From contig CALEYW010000082.1 of assembly GCA_937927945.1 (NCBI GenBank), forward strand, positions 62,001 to 126,000: DNA of 64,000 nt, in the 5' to 3' direction. The notes under the pieces were generated by a model that saw only the letters and a program-made list of their open reading frames with translations, was not told the origin of the DNA and searched no databases. A program made the position numbers and the translations under genes. This document shows, one piece after another, positions 16,357 through 25,157 of the stretch. The first letter of the stretch is position 1. Every line of letters starts with the position of its first letter. The stretch comes from an uncultured candidate division WPS-2 bacterium. Lineage in GTDB: Bacteria > Vulcanimicrobiota > Vulcanimicrobiia > Vulcanimicrobiales > Vulcanimicrobiaceae.

Positions 16357-18381
16357 CTACAGCGCGCTGCGCGTCATCGCCGACGTCGCGCGCACGCGAG
16401 TGCTGCCCAGCAGGACGGCGCGGGCGTGGCTTCCACCGGTACGCCTGCGCTCCATCGAGAACTCGTCGGCGAACCGTTTCACCAAGAAGAGGCCGCGCCC
16501 ACGCTCGGCCATGGGATCGATCGGGAGTCGGGGCCGAAACTGGAAACCTTTGCCGTTGTCGAGGACGTGCAGCACGGCAACCGTACCCGAGACGTCGAGC
16601 ATGACGTCGACGGGGCCTCGCGCATGCCGATAGACGTTGCCGATCAGCTCCCCGAAGACCAGCTCGGCGGCGTGCAGCTCTCTTTTGGTCAGTCCGGCGT
16701 CGCGCAGACGTGCGATGTACTCTCGCCGTACTTCGGCGGCGCGCCCTGCGTCGACCACGTCGAAGGTCCAACGGCTCGCGCCGCGCTCGCCCCCGATCTC
16801 CGTGAGAGCAGGACCGAACCAGACCGTCAGGATCGCAACGTCATCGTGCGTGGGACGCCCCTCGGAAACCGCTTGGAACACGCACAACGCGATGTCGGAT
16901 TCGTCCTCGCCGATGCGGCGGACCGATTCGAGCAGCCGCGCGTGGGCGGTCTCCGGGTCGCGTTCGAATTCGGTCAGGCCGTCGGTGTACGCGACGAGAA
17001 GCGAGCCCGGCTCGATGCTCGTGACGGTCCGCTCCTCCTCCGCCGGCTGCCGCAGTCCGAGCGGGAGGTCGCCGTGCGTCAGCTCGACGATGCGCCCGCC
17101 GGCATGCCGCAGCAGCGGCGGCGGATGACCGGCGTTCGCGAAGACGAGTTCCCCGCAGACTGGGTCGAACACGGCCACGAACGCGGTCACGAAACGGACG
17201 TGACCCATCGCGCGTACGATGCGGTCGACCGCGTCGAGTACCGCGGCCGGATCGGGGTTGATCAAGACTGCGGTGCGGATGCTCTGCCGAACGCTGGCCA
17301 TCGTGACCGCCGCCTCCAGGCCGCTGCCGGCGACGTCGCCGACGGAGAGCACGACGCGCCCGTCGGGAAGACGGAAGGCATCGTACCAATCGCCGCCGAC
17401 GCTGGCCTCCGACTGCGCGGCTTGATACAAGGCCGAGAACCGCAGGCCCGGAACGTCGGGGACGTCCTCGCTCAGGGCCGCGCGTTGAAACTTCGTCGCG
17501 ACGCGATGTTCGCGCGCGTACGCGTTCGCGTTCGAGATAGCGGCACCCAACCGCGATGCGAGCTCGGGTACCAGGGCGCGGACCTCGTCAGCGATATCGC
17601 AGCACACGAGCCAGCCGATGACTTCCTCACCGAGGCCGATCGGAACCACGCTCAGCTCGCGCGTGAGCAGCGTCGCACCGGCACGCTGTACGCGCTGCAC
17701 GCGCGCGTTCTTCTCGACGTCGAGCATCGGGGCATCGCCCGATCGAGCGACGGTGACCGATTTCGCATCGGCGTCGTACAGCTGGACTTCGCAGTACGCA
17801 ACTTCCCTCGGTGCGACGAGCTTCGCCAGAGCGTGCGAAATCTCGAGCGGATCGAGTGAGGCGGAGAGCACTTGCGTGACCTCGGCCAACACCGTGAGTA
17901 CGCGCTCCGCATCTTTCTGATCCTGGATGTCCGTGCACGAGCCGAACCAGCGCACGATCGCGCCGCTCGGGTCGCGCACGGGATCGGCAAGCATAAGATG
18001 CCAGCGATGCGTTCCATCGGCGCCGCGCAGTCGCGTCTCCGCGCGAAACGACGTGCCCGCTCCGACCGCAGCGTGCCAGGCCGCCATCGTCGTGGCTCTG
18101 TCCAGCGGATCGAGCAGCGGCTCCCAGCCTCCGGCCGCGAGCGCGGCGGACGAAACGCCGGCATAGTCCGCGAAACGGCGATTGCAGTAGTCCATCGAAC
18201 CGCCCGCGGTCGCAGTCCATACCATGTTCGGAACCGTGTCGGCAAACAGGCGCGCTCGGTCGCGCTCGTTCGTCCGATGACGCATCCTCCGGCGCAGCAA
18301 AGCCGAGACGGCGAGCAAGGCGGCGACGGCCAATAGTGCAACGGCGACGGTCAGCGACGCAACGGCGACGGTCAACGCCAC
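16357..18381 (-). CDS. PAS-GAF-SpoIIE phosphatase with C-terminal RsbW-like ATPase domain
   Basis: The product is 674 residues and membrane-anchored. Order: one N-terminal helix (about 1-30); a PAS domain (45-160, VPNMVWTATAGGSMDYCNR ... WFGSCTDIQDQK); a GAF-like domain (160-300); and a PP2C/SpoIIE phosphatase (310-530) with metal Asps in VGGDWYDAF, VGDVAGSGLEAA and YTDGLTEF. A HATPase_c anti-sigma kinase domain follows (540-660), with N-box FGELIGNVYRHA and DNGKGFQF. Such proteins reset anti-sigma/anti-anti-sigma switches in stress responses. Having both phosphatase and kinase modules in one chain makes it a self-contained switch. It diverges from a MEDS sensor gene. The start is a GTG. Confidence 0.87.
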   Translation of the reverse strand: MALTVAVASLTVAVALLAVAALLAVSALLRRRMRHRTNERDRARLFADTVPNMVWTATAGGSMDYCNRRFADYAGVSSAALAAGGWEPLLDPLDRATTMAAWHAAVGAGTSFRAETRLRGADGTHRWHLMLADPVRDPSGAIVRWFGSCTDIQDQKDAERVLTVLAEVTQVLSASLDPLEISHALAKLVAPREVAYCEVQLYDADAKSVTVARSGDAPMLDVEKNARVQRVQRAGATLLTRELSVVPIGLGEEVIGWLVCCDIADEVRALVPELASRLGAAISNANAYAREHRVATKFQRAALSEDVPDVPGLRFSALYQAAQSEASVGGDWYDAFRLPDGRVVLSVGDVAGSGLEAAVTMASVRQSIRTAVLINPDPAAVLDAVDRIVRAMGHVRFVTAFVAVFDPVCGELVFANAGHPPPLLRHAGGRIVELTHGDLPLGLRQPAEEERTVTSIEPGSLLVAYTDGLTEFERDPETAHARLLESVRRIGEDESDIALCVFQAVSEGRPTHDDVAILTVWFGPALTEIGGERGASRWTFDVVDAGRAAEVRREYIARLRDAGLTKRELHAAELVFGELIGNVYRHARGPVDVMLDVSGTVAVLHVLDNGKGFQFRPRLPIDPMAERGRGLFLVKRFADEFSMERRRTGGSHARAVLLGSTRVRATSAMTRSAL

Positions 18382-18511
18382 CGGCCCGCGGGTGATCCAT
18401 CCACTAGGCGATGTTCCGCGCGCGTGCGATCGCTTCCCCGCACCAAGCGGACGCCCTTTTCGTGCGCCGGTTTCCTGGGTATCGTAGGCCGAGATTCGAA
18501 AGCAGGCAGGA

Positions 18512-19291
18512 ATGACGCAGACCGTCGAGCGCGGCTCGTTCGAAGAGCCCGGAAGTCACCTCGTTCAGTTCTACGATGCCGAGCCGAGCGCTCTGGTCCA
18601 GAACGTCGCGGGCTTCATCGACGAGGGTCTGCAACGTGGTGATTCGGTCGTCGTCATCGCGACCCCCGAGCATAGCGACGCTTTCTTGAGCACGCTGGGC
18701 AAGAGCCGCGCGCAGGGCGATACCCGAACGCGCCGGCTGGTGATCCTCGATGCCCAAGCGACGCTCGACCAGTTCATGCGCGACGGGCGGCCTGATTGGC
18801 GGCGCTTCGAGCAGATCGTCGGCGGCACGATCCGCGGCCTGCGTCGCGCGAATCCGGCCGCCGGCCTGCGGGCGTACGGCGAAATGGTGGGAATACTGTG
18901 GGCGGCCGGCCAGGTCGACGCGGCCGTGCAGCTCGAGAAGTTCTGGAACGTGCTGCTCAGCGGTCGGGACTTCATGCTCTTCTGCGGGTATCCCATCGAC
19001 GTCTTCGCCGACGAGTTCCACGTCGCGCACGTTCACGATCTGCTCTGCTCGCACACGCACGTACTGCCGGGCGGGACGGCCTCCGCGATGGAGACGGCGC
19101 TCGATCGCGCGATTCGCGAGGTGCTCGGAGAGCAGCCCCAGGACGTCCGCCGCGGCGTCGAGGGCACGCTCCATCCGGCGTGGGCCGCGATCCCCGGCGC
19201 GGAAGCCACGATTCTGTGGCTGCGCAACCACCAGCCGCAGTACGCGAACGAGATTCTTTCGCGCGCCCGCAGTTACTATCGCGCCTCCTAG
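18512..19291 (+). CDS. MEDS-domain sensory protein
   Basis: The product is 259 residues. The first ~180 match the MEDS (DcmR sensory) domain: HLVQFYDAEPSALVQNVAGF, then RGDSVVVIATPEHSDAFL, LRAYGEMVGILWAAGQVDAA and FMLFCGYPIDVF. MEDS proteins sense small hydrocarbon-type ligands or act in signalling beside histidine kinases and anti-sigma kinases. No output domain is present; the C-terminal ~70 residues are unassigned. It starts 130 bp from the divergent PAS-GAF-SpoIIE gene, a pairing that suggests both act in one signalling pathway. It converges with the surface operon, their 3' ends overlapping by 4 bp. Confidence 0.83.
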   Translation: MTQTVERGSFEEPGSHLVQFYDAEPSALVQNVAGFIDEGLQRGDSVVVIATPEHSDAFLSTLGKSRAQGDTRTRRLVILDAQATLDQFMRDGRPDWRRFEQIVGGTIRGLRRANPAAGLRAYGEMVGILWAAGQVDAAVQLEKFWNVLLSGRDFMLFCGYPIDVFADEFHVAHVHDLLCSHTHVLPGGTASAMETALDRAIREVLGEQPQDVRRGVEGTLHPAWAAIPGAEATILWLRNHQPQYANEILSRARSYYRAS

Positions 19292-21765
19292 AACTGGATG
19301 ACGCTGAAGATCACCCCAGAGTTCGCGCTCGCCGCGAAGACCGGCCAGGCCGCGGTCAGTTTGGTGACCTTGTTCGTCGTCGCAAAATTGGGCGGGAACG
19401 CGGTGTTGCTGGTGGCGCTGTAAAAATACGTGATCGTACCCGGCGGAGTGCCGGTCGTGCTCACGCCCGGCGCGTTCATGTAACCGCCGTCCTTGGCCCA
19501 CGAGTTGAGATTGGAGCCGTCGTCGGTGAGCAGCAGCGTCGAAGCGGTCAGTGTCGCGGAAGCCGGCGTCGTCCCGCTCGCCGGTAACGCGATGTTGCGG
19601 ATGTCGATCGTGTACCGCAAGGTCGCGCCCGGACACCAGCCGCCGGCGGGCGGCGGCGACGCGCAGTTGTGCGCGGTCACGACGTACGATTTGGTCTGCA
19701 CGATGAACCCGCTGTAGAGCTCGTCGTGCACCTCGTTGTTGTTCGTGACGGCGGCCGTGTCGGTCACGCCGAGCGACGCATCGAATCGATTGAACGCCTG
19801 CAGCCCGTTCGGTGCGCTGTATACGGTCCACACGAACACGTCGCCGTTCGCCGGGATCGTCACAGCCGCGGTCGTCCGATAGGTGTTGGCGGAGGCCGTT
19901 CCCGCGATCTGCGTGCCCAGCGCCCCCGCGTTGTCGTTGTACACGGCCACCGTCCAACTGCCGGGTGAGGCCGGGGCTTGCGCGTAGTACGTGAACGTTC
20001 CGGCGGCCCCGGCAGAGTTGTGCACCTGGTGGCGCACGGAAATTCCCGTCACGCCCGACGTGTACGTATTGCCGTTCGGCACTCCGACCGTCGTCGAGGA
20101 GTTGATGGCGTTGAAGCCGGCCGGGGCGAACGACTTCTCGACGAAGTCGTTCTTGTTGGTGGTCGCCACGCTGCCGTCGTAACTTCCGGTCGCCGTCGGC
20201 GTACCGACCGGCCCGATGAAGACCGTGCCGGCGGACGATCCGCATTCCGCCCCCGACGACGCTCCGGGAATCGCGTTGTACGCGATGCTCAGGTTCGGAC
20301 CGCCGCCGCCCGCGCTCGCGCCGTAGTGCGCGTCCGGCGTCGGGCTGCCGTCGGTCACGCCGGCCGCGCCGCCGTTCAGCGTCGACGACGCGCCGCCGCT
20401 CTGGACCACCACGCCGCCGCCGCCGCCGCCGCCGGGTCCGTGCGCCGCGCCCCCGGCGTTGAGGACGTCGGCGTCGGTGCCGTTCGCGCCGCTGGCGCTG
20501 ACGCTGACGCCGCCCAGCGACGCGAGGCCGGTGACCACGACCGACCCGCCTGCGCCGCCGCCCGCGCCGCCGTCGTTCTGCGGGTCGACGCCCATGCTGC
20601 CGTTCGCGGTGATCGAGAGGGTGCCGCCGACGCCGGCAACCCGCATCATGACGAGCCCGCCGCCGGTACCGCCCGAGGAGTCGTAGCCGCTGCCGTTGTT
20701 GCGCGAGCCGGCTCCGCCGCCGCCGCCCAGCACGACTTGCGTCGCCGACGGCATGAACGTTCCGCCGTGGCCGCCGTCGGCGATGTTCGAACTCCACGAC
20801 TTGCCGCCGCCGCCGCCCACGCCGCCGTTCCCGCCGCCGCCGCCGCCGGTGTTCTGATCGTTCGCCGCGACGTGCGCGTCCGCGCCGCCCCCGCCGGCGT
20901 TCCCAGGCGCCCCGCGTCCGGTGTCGCCGCCGGAAGGGTACGTGTCCGTCACCGTCGCGCCCGTGCCGCCGGCGTAGACGAGCCCCGGCGTTCCGGCCGT
21001 TCCCTCACCCTTGATACCGTGCGCGTTCTTGGTGTCGACGTTGACCCAGTCGCCGTTTCCCGCGGTGGCGTCGCCGGCAAGCGCGCGTCCTTGACCGCCG
21101 CGAAAGCCTTTGGCGTCGGCGGCCACGGTCGCGCCCCCGCCGACCAAGATGTTCGCAACGTCGATCGCCAGCACGCCGCCCGCGGTGCCGTTCCACGCGA
21201 GGGACGTCAACGCGCCGCCGACGGTCGGTGAGAGGTATTGCGGCACCCGCACGACTTGAAAGTGGGCGTTTCCGCCGGTCGTGTAGGCGTTGATCAGCCC
21301 GCCGGTGTTCGTCCCTTTGATCGCCAGCGTTCCGCCGGTCGTGGGCAGCGCGCCGTTCGCCACGACGTACTCGTAGACGCCGGCGGTGGTCGAGATCGCG
21401 CCGCTGCCCGTGCTTCCGTCGCCGTACGACGACGTGTTGGTCGTGTTGATGACGGCGCCTTGCATCTGGATCACGAGCAGCAGGTCGCCGCTGGCGATCG
21501 CGACGTTCGCATCGCCGGTCGCGTGCGCGCCGAGCGTCAGCGACGTGTTCGTCGCGCCCGCGTTCGCGGTCCCGGTGAAATACGTGTTGACGACGCCGCT
21601 GATCGTCGGGCTCGAGTCGCGTCCCGGCGTGCCGCACAACGCGGCGGCGCTCGCCGGCGACCGCACGCCGGCGACGAGCGAGACGGCAAGTACCGCGGCC
21701 AGGACGATCGCCGTTCCTCGGCGCGCGCGCAGGCGCGCCGGGGCGGAGCTCAGTGCTTGCCCCAT
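19288..21765 (-). CDS. Secreted Gly-rich surface protein, last gene of the surface operon
   Basis: The product is 825 residues starting at the ATG at 21765, inside the end of the upstream barrel gene (16-bp overlap). A signal peptide is present (RGTAIVLAAVLAVSLVAGVR, cleavage near ASA-AA). Residues ~230-440 are dominated by Gly-rich runs (e.g. GGGGGGNGGVGGGGGKS) with no periodic unit, typical of adhesin-like surface proteins. The last ~350 residues contain Ig/DUF11-like beta domains (SFAPAGFNAINSSTTVGVP; ATLRYTIDIRNIALPASG). The protein ends in Phe (SGVIFSVIQF), a terminal residue common in outer-membrane-targeted proteins. The frame stays open much further upstream but overlaps the barrel gene there. 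Function unknown. Confidence 0.7.
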   Translation of the reverse strand: MGQALSSAPARLRARRGTAIVLAAVLAVSLVAGVRSPASAAALCGTPGRDSSPTISGVVNTYFTGTANAGATNTSLTLGAHATGDANVAIASGDLLLVIQMQGAVINTTNTSSYGDGSTGSGAISTTAGVYEYVVANGALPTTGGTLAIKGTNTGGLINAYTTGGNAHFQVVRVPQYLSPTVGGALTSLAWNGTAGGVLAIDVANILVGGGATVAADAKGFRGGQGRALAGDATAGNGDWVNVDTKNAHGIKGEGTAGTPGLVYAGGTGATVTDTYPSGGDTGRGAPGNAGGGGADAHVAANDQNTGGGGGGNGGVGGGGGKSWSSNIADGGHGGTFMPSATQVVLGGGGGAGSRNNGSGYDSSGGTGGGLVMMRVAGVGGTLSITANGSMGVDPQNDGGAGGGAGGSVVVTGLASLGGVSVSASGANGTDADVLNAGGAAHGPGGGGGGGVVVQSGGASSTLNGGAAGVTDGSPTPDAHYGASAGGGGPNLSIAYNAIPGASSGAECGSSAGTVFIGPVGTPTATGSYDGSVATTNKNDFVEKSFAPAGFNAINSSTTVGVPNGNTYTSGVTGISVRHQVHNSAGAAGTFTYYAQAPASPGSWTVAVYNDNAGALGTQIAGTASANTYRTTAAVTIPANGDVFVWTVYSAPNGLQAFNRFDASLGVTDTAAVTNNNEVHDELYSGFIVQTKSYVVTAHNCASPPPAGGWCPGATLRYTIDIRNIALPASGTTPASATLTASTLLLTDDGSNLNSWAKDGGYMNAPGVSTTGTPPGTITYFYSATSNTAFPPNFATTNKVTKLTAAWPVFAASANSGVIFSVIQF

Positions 21766-24700
21766 CCGAACAACCGGTCGACGACGCTGGTGATGGTCGT
21801 GTAGAAGCCGCGGTGGGTCGGCGTCGTGGCGAGCGACGGATCGGCGGTCGCGCTGAAGTTGTAGCCGACGCCGAGGCGCGTCTGGCTGCCGAGACGGACG
21901 CCTGCTTCGACGGCGACCGCGTCGGCATTGGAACCGGCGATGCCGCGGATGTTCGAACGGCGAAGTTCGGTACCGATGTCCAAGTTCGAGCCGACCTTCT
22001 GATCGGCGCGGAACGCCGCCAGCGAGCTGTGCGCCGCATAGTACGAGTCGCCGTCGAGTTTGTACGCGTACCGGCCCACGAATTCGGTCCGCGTCCGAAC
22101 GCGCAGGACCTGTTCGAGCGAGATCACTCCGGTCTGCGTGTTGTTGAAGCTCGAGGTGCCGTTCTGCTGCTCGTACTGCAGCAGCGTCACGCCGTTGTCG
22201 CTTCTCGACGGGCGCCAGGCCAGGCCGATCCGCTCGTCGGAGCTGTTCGCGCCGATCGCACGCGCGTCGTTGACCGAAGCAAAGAGTGAGAAGTCGGGAG
22301 AGAGAGCGCCGATCGCACCGAGCGTGATCGAAACGCCGGCACCCGTGCCCGTTCGCGTCTGCACTGATCCGCTCGCCCGGAAGCGCTGTGCCTGGTCCGC
22401 GTAGCTCAGCGAGAGCCCATACAGGTTGAAGCCGGCATTGGACGCCGTGTTGCCCGCCGCGGTGCCGTGCTGCACGAACGCATCGCCGCCGATCAGCTTG
22501 CCGATCTTGATGCGTTCGCGCACGCCCATCGTCGCGAAGACGTCGCCGCCGTTCGCGCCGTGTTCGATCGTCCACGAAGAATCGACCGAGGTCGCGCTGC
22601 CCAGCGCGCGCGAGAACCCGAATTCGGTCGAGTGTTCGCCGCCGGTCAGCGCCGTGTACGCCTGCGTCGCCGCGGCGAAACTCTGCACTGGCGCGGCGCT
22701 CCAACGCTCGCGCACGAACGCGTGACCGCTCTTGCCGAGATCGACGGTAAGCTGCGCGTCGGTCTGCGTGGGCTGCACGTCGTTGCTGCCGGAGAGCGTC
22801 TGCAACCGGTTCAGGCTCAGGCTCGCCGTCTTGGTCGCGCGCCATTCGATGCCGGCTGCCGCCTGAGTCGACGCCTGCGAGGGCAGCGGCAGATACGCGA
22901 ACGGCGCCGGCGTCGTACCGGGTGCCGGGGTCGGCAATGCGAGTGCCAGCGCCGGGCCGCCGGCCGACGATGCGATGCGGCGCTCCAGCGACGCGCTCAC
23001 GACCAGCCGCGGGCTCAGCGCACGCCGGGTGCGCAACGTCGCGGTCGTCTGTTGATTGTTCGCGGCGGCGATGCCGGTGTTCGCCTGGTGACCGACGTCC
23101 AACGCGACCTCGCCGTGCGAGCCGGCGTACTTGTGCGCGTAGGTGAGCCGCTCGTTGAGCAATCCCGGCGACGACAGACCGCCGAACGGGTCGTTGTAAC
23201 CGGCGTCGGTGCGATCGACGAGCAGCGCGAGCCGGTCCGCTCCGACGGTCCGGTTGAACGAAGCGTGCCATGTGCCGCCGCCGTTGGCGGCGAGCGGCAC
23301 GTCGGAGGACGTCGACGAGAGCAGCGCACCGCGGCTGGCGGCGTGCGCAATGGACCACGACCCGCCGTTGATCTTGCCGCTGAGGTCTTGGCTGGCGAGG
23401 GTGACGTTGCCGGCGCCGGTCGTGTCGTTCACGTATCCGGCGCTGAGGCGCAGGTTGTGGTTGGCGCCGAACGTCGTCTCGACCCGGCCGCCGACGGTGA
23501 GCGCTGCGTTCCCGGGCGCGGCGAACTCGTACGTCAGCACGATCTGATGCGGATTGAAGGCTTCATCGAACGGGAGCGGGATCTCGATGAAGCGGAACTG
23601 CCCGGTCGTGTACTCGATCGAGTAATCGATCCCGCGGGTGAGCGGCGTCTGGTTGACGATCGCTCCGGTGCGCGCGTCGATCGTGGCCAGAATGACGACT
23701 TCCGAGCCGACGACGATGTCCGAGCGCAGGACGATGCCGTTCGCCAAACCGTTCGGCGCGAAGACGCGGCGCTCGTAGCCGACGTCGTTGCGCGCTGCGA
23801 AGAGGTTCGCCCGCCGCGTCTGCCCGTTGAGGTCGAGCCGCACGCCGTCGACGAGCTGATCGAAACCGCCCAGCGTGCTCTCGCCGGTCGTGCGCGCGCG
23901 GAATTCGCCCCATTGCGCCGTGGTGCGGCCGCTGTCGAGGCGGGCGTAGAGATGATCGCGCGAAAGCGCATCGTCGCGCCGGCTGCTCGCATCGCCGGTG
24001 ACCATGTACGGCCGGTCGTTCGGATTGCCGTCATACGCGCCGCCGTACGACGGGGTGCGCTGCAGCCGGTCGGCGGTGTCGTACGCGAACGTCGCGAGCG
24101 ATTTGCCCAGCGCACCGGTTCCGAACACCGCGATGCGGCCGCGGCGCGCGTTCGTGCCGTCCGGTTCACCGTCCGGCTGATTCGGCAGACCGGGCACCGC
24201 GCCGGCGCCCCCGGTCACGAGACCCGTCACGAACGGCTTGCGCAGGTTCGGCGCGAGGAAGACGCGCGTCTCGTGCGCCGTCTCGCCGCACTGTGCGCGC
24301 AGCACGAGATCGCCGGGCGTCAAGCCGGGGAGGAGCTTGACGATCGCCGCGCCGTCGCCGCCGAGCGGCACGTCGACCGACTGGCGGATCACCAGCGCAG
24401 CTTGCGGATCCGATTGCGGTGACGACGACGCCAGCGGCACGGGCGACGCCGAGTTCGGCAACGGTGCATCCTTGATGCGTTCGAGCCGGGCATCGCCCGA
24501 GACGAGGATGACCTGCACGAGGCTGCCCGCGCTCGCATGGTGGCCCCACGCATCGGTGCCGGCGATCCGCAGGCGGTCTTCGCTCGTTCCGTCGGCGCGC
24601 AGCGGGCCGCTGGTTTCGATGGTGAGGCGTACCGGCCGGCCCGGCCCGAAGACCTGGTGCAGCGTCGTCGTTCCGCGCGCGCCGTTCGCGCCGAGCGGCG

Positions 24701-25157
24701 TGAGCGCGATCGTGTTCGGTCCGGGTTCGAACGCGACGCCGTAGTAGACGTAGTGCGTTTCGCCGGTCTTGTTGTCGACGGTACGGCGGCCGATGTGCGA
24801 GAACGGCACGACGTCGGAGCCGATCTTCAACTCGACGCCGGCGCCGGCGATCGTCGCGACTTCGACCGAGGTCGTAAGCCCGTCGGCGACGGCGTCGTCG
24901 GCGGGACTGACCAGCGATGCGGTGAGCCCGTCGGTCGCAGTGAAGATGAGATGGGTCAGGTCGCCCGCCTCCGGTCCCGGCGAGGCCGACGGCTCCGGCG
25001 AAGCCTGCGGCTCACCGGAGGACTCGGGTTGCGCCGCCGCTTCGGCCGCGTATGCGCCGGCGATCTCGCCGGCCGCGTTGACGTCGACCGTCGAGAGGAA
25101 CAGGCCGGCGATCGCGAAAGCGACGCCCAATCGCTGCAGACGGCTGCGCGCGATCAC
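21750..25157 (-). CDS. Large outer-membrane beta-barrel protein of the surface operon
   Basis: The product is 1135 residues starting at the GTG at 25157 in a GTGA overlap with the upstream stop. A signal peptide (RLGVAFAIAGLFLSTVDVNA) is followed by a Pro/Ser/Glu linker (SGEPQASPEPSASPGPEAGD). Then come Ig-like domains (about 70-330) and a long series of alternating amphipathic strands (about 350-1130) typical of a large barrel, e.g. LNGQTRRANLFAARNDVGYE. Pairs such as RGIDYSIEYTTGQFRFIEIP recall the repeat that precedes barrels in DUF11-associated outer-membrane proteins. It probably anchors or exports the other operon products (inference). No TonB box or usher signature was found. Confidence 0.65.
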   Translation of the reverse strand: MIARSRLQRLGVAFAIAGLFLSTVDVNAAGEIAGAYAAEAAAQPESSGEPQASPEPSASPGPEAGDLTHLIFTATDGLTASLVSPADDAVADGLTTSVEVATIAGAGVELKIGSDVVPFSHIGRRTVDNKTGETHYVYYGVAFEPGPNTIALTPLGANGARGTTTLHQVFGPGRPVRLTIETSGPLRADGTSEDRLRIAGTDAWGHHASAGSLVQVILVSGDARLERIKDAPLPNSASPVPLASSSPQSDPQAALVIRQSVDVPLGGDGAAIVKLLPGLTPGDLVLRAQCGETAHETRVFLAPNLRKPFVTGLVTGGAGAVPGLPNQPDGEPDGTNARRGRIAVFGTGALGKSLATFAYDTADRLQRTPSYGGAYDGNPNDRPYMVTGDASSRRDDALSRDHLYARLDSGRTTAQWGEFRARTTGESTLGGFDQLVDGVRLDLNGQTRRANLFAARNDVGYERRVFAPNGLANGIVLRSDIVVGSEVVILATIDARTGAIVNQTPLTRGIDYSIEYTTGQFRFIEIPLPFDEAFNPHQIVLTYEFAAPGNAALTVGGRVETTFGANHNLRLSAGYVNDTTGAGNVTLASQDLSGKINGGSWSIAHAASRGALLSSTSSDVPLAANGGGTWHASFNRTVGADRLALLVDRTDAGYNDPFGGLSSPGLLNERLTYAHKYAGSHGEVALDVGHQANTGIAAANNQQTTATLRTRRALSPRLVVSASLERRIASSAGGPALALALPTPAPGTTPAPFAYLPLPSQASTQAAAGIEWRATKTASLSLNRLQTLSGSNDVQPTQTDAQLTVDLGKSGHAFVRERWSAAPVQSFAAATQAYTALTGGEHSTEFGFSRALGSATSVDSSWTIEHGANGGDVFATMGVRERIKIGKLIGGDAFVQHGTAAGNTASNAGFNLYGLSLSYADQAQRFRASGSVQTRTGTGAGVSITLGAIGALSPDFSLFASVNDARAIGANSSDERIGLAWRPSRSDNGVTLLQYEQQNGTSSFNNTQTGVISLEQVLRVRTRTEFVGRYAYKLDGDSYYAAHSSLAAFRADQKVGSNLDIGTELRRSNIRGIAGSNADAVAVEAGVRLGSQTRLGVGYNFSATADPSLATTPTHRGFYTTITSVVDRLFGWGKH

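Noticed and set aside
20280..20930. Simple-sequence GCC/CGG tracts as a repeat element
   Set aside because: They are codons for Gly runs in the secreted surface protein, in frame and without periodic unit.
19288..23358. A 1356-residue open frame on the minus strand
   Set aside because: Only the part below 21765 has a signal peptide and surface-protein composition. The upstream part is an Arg-rich shadow of the outer-membrane barrel gene in another frame.
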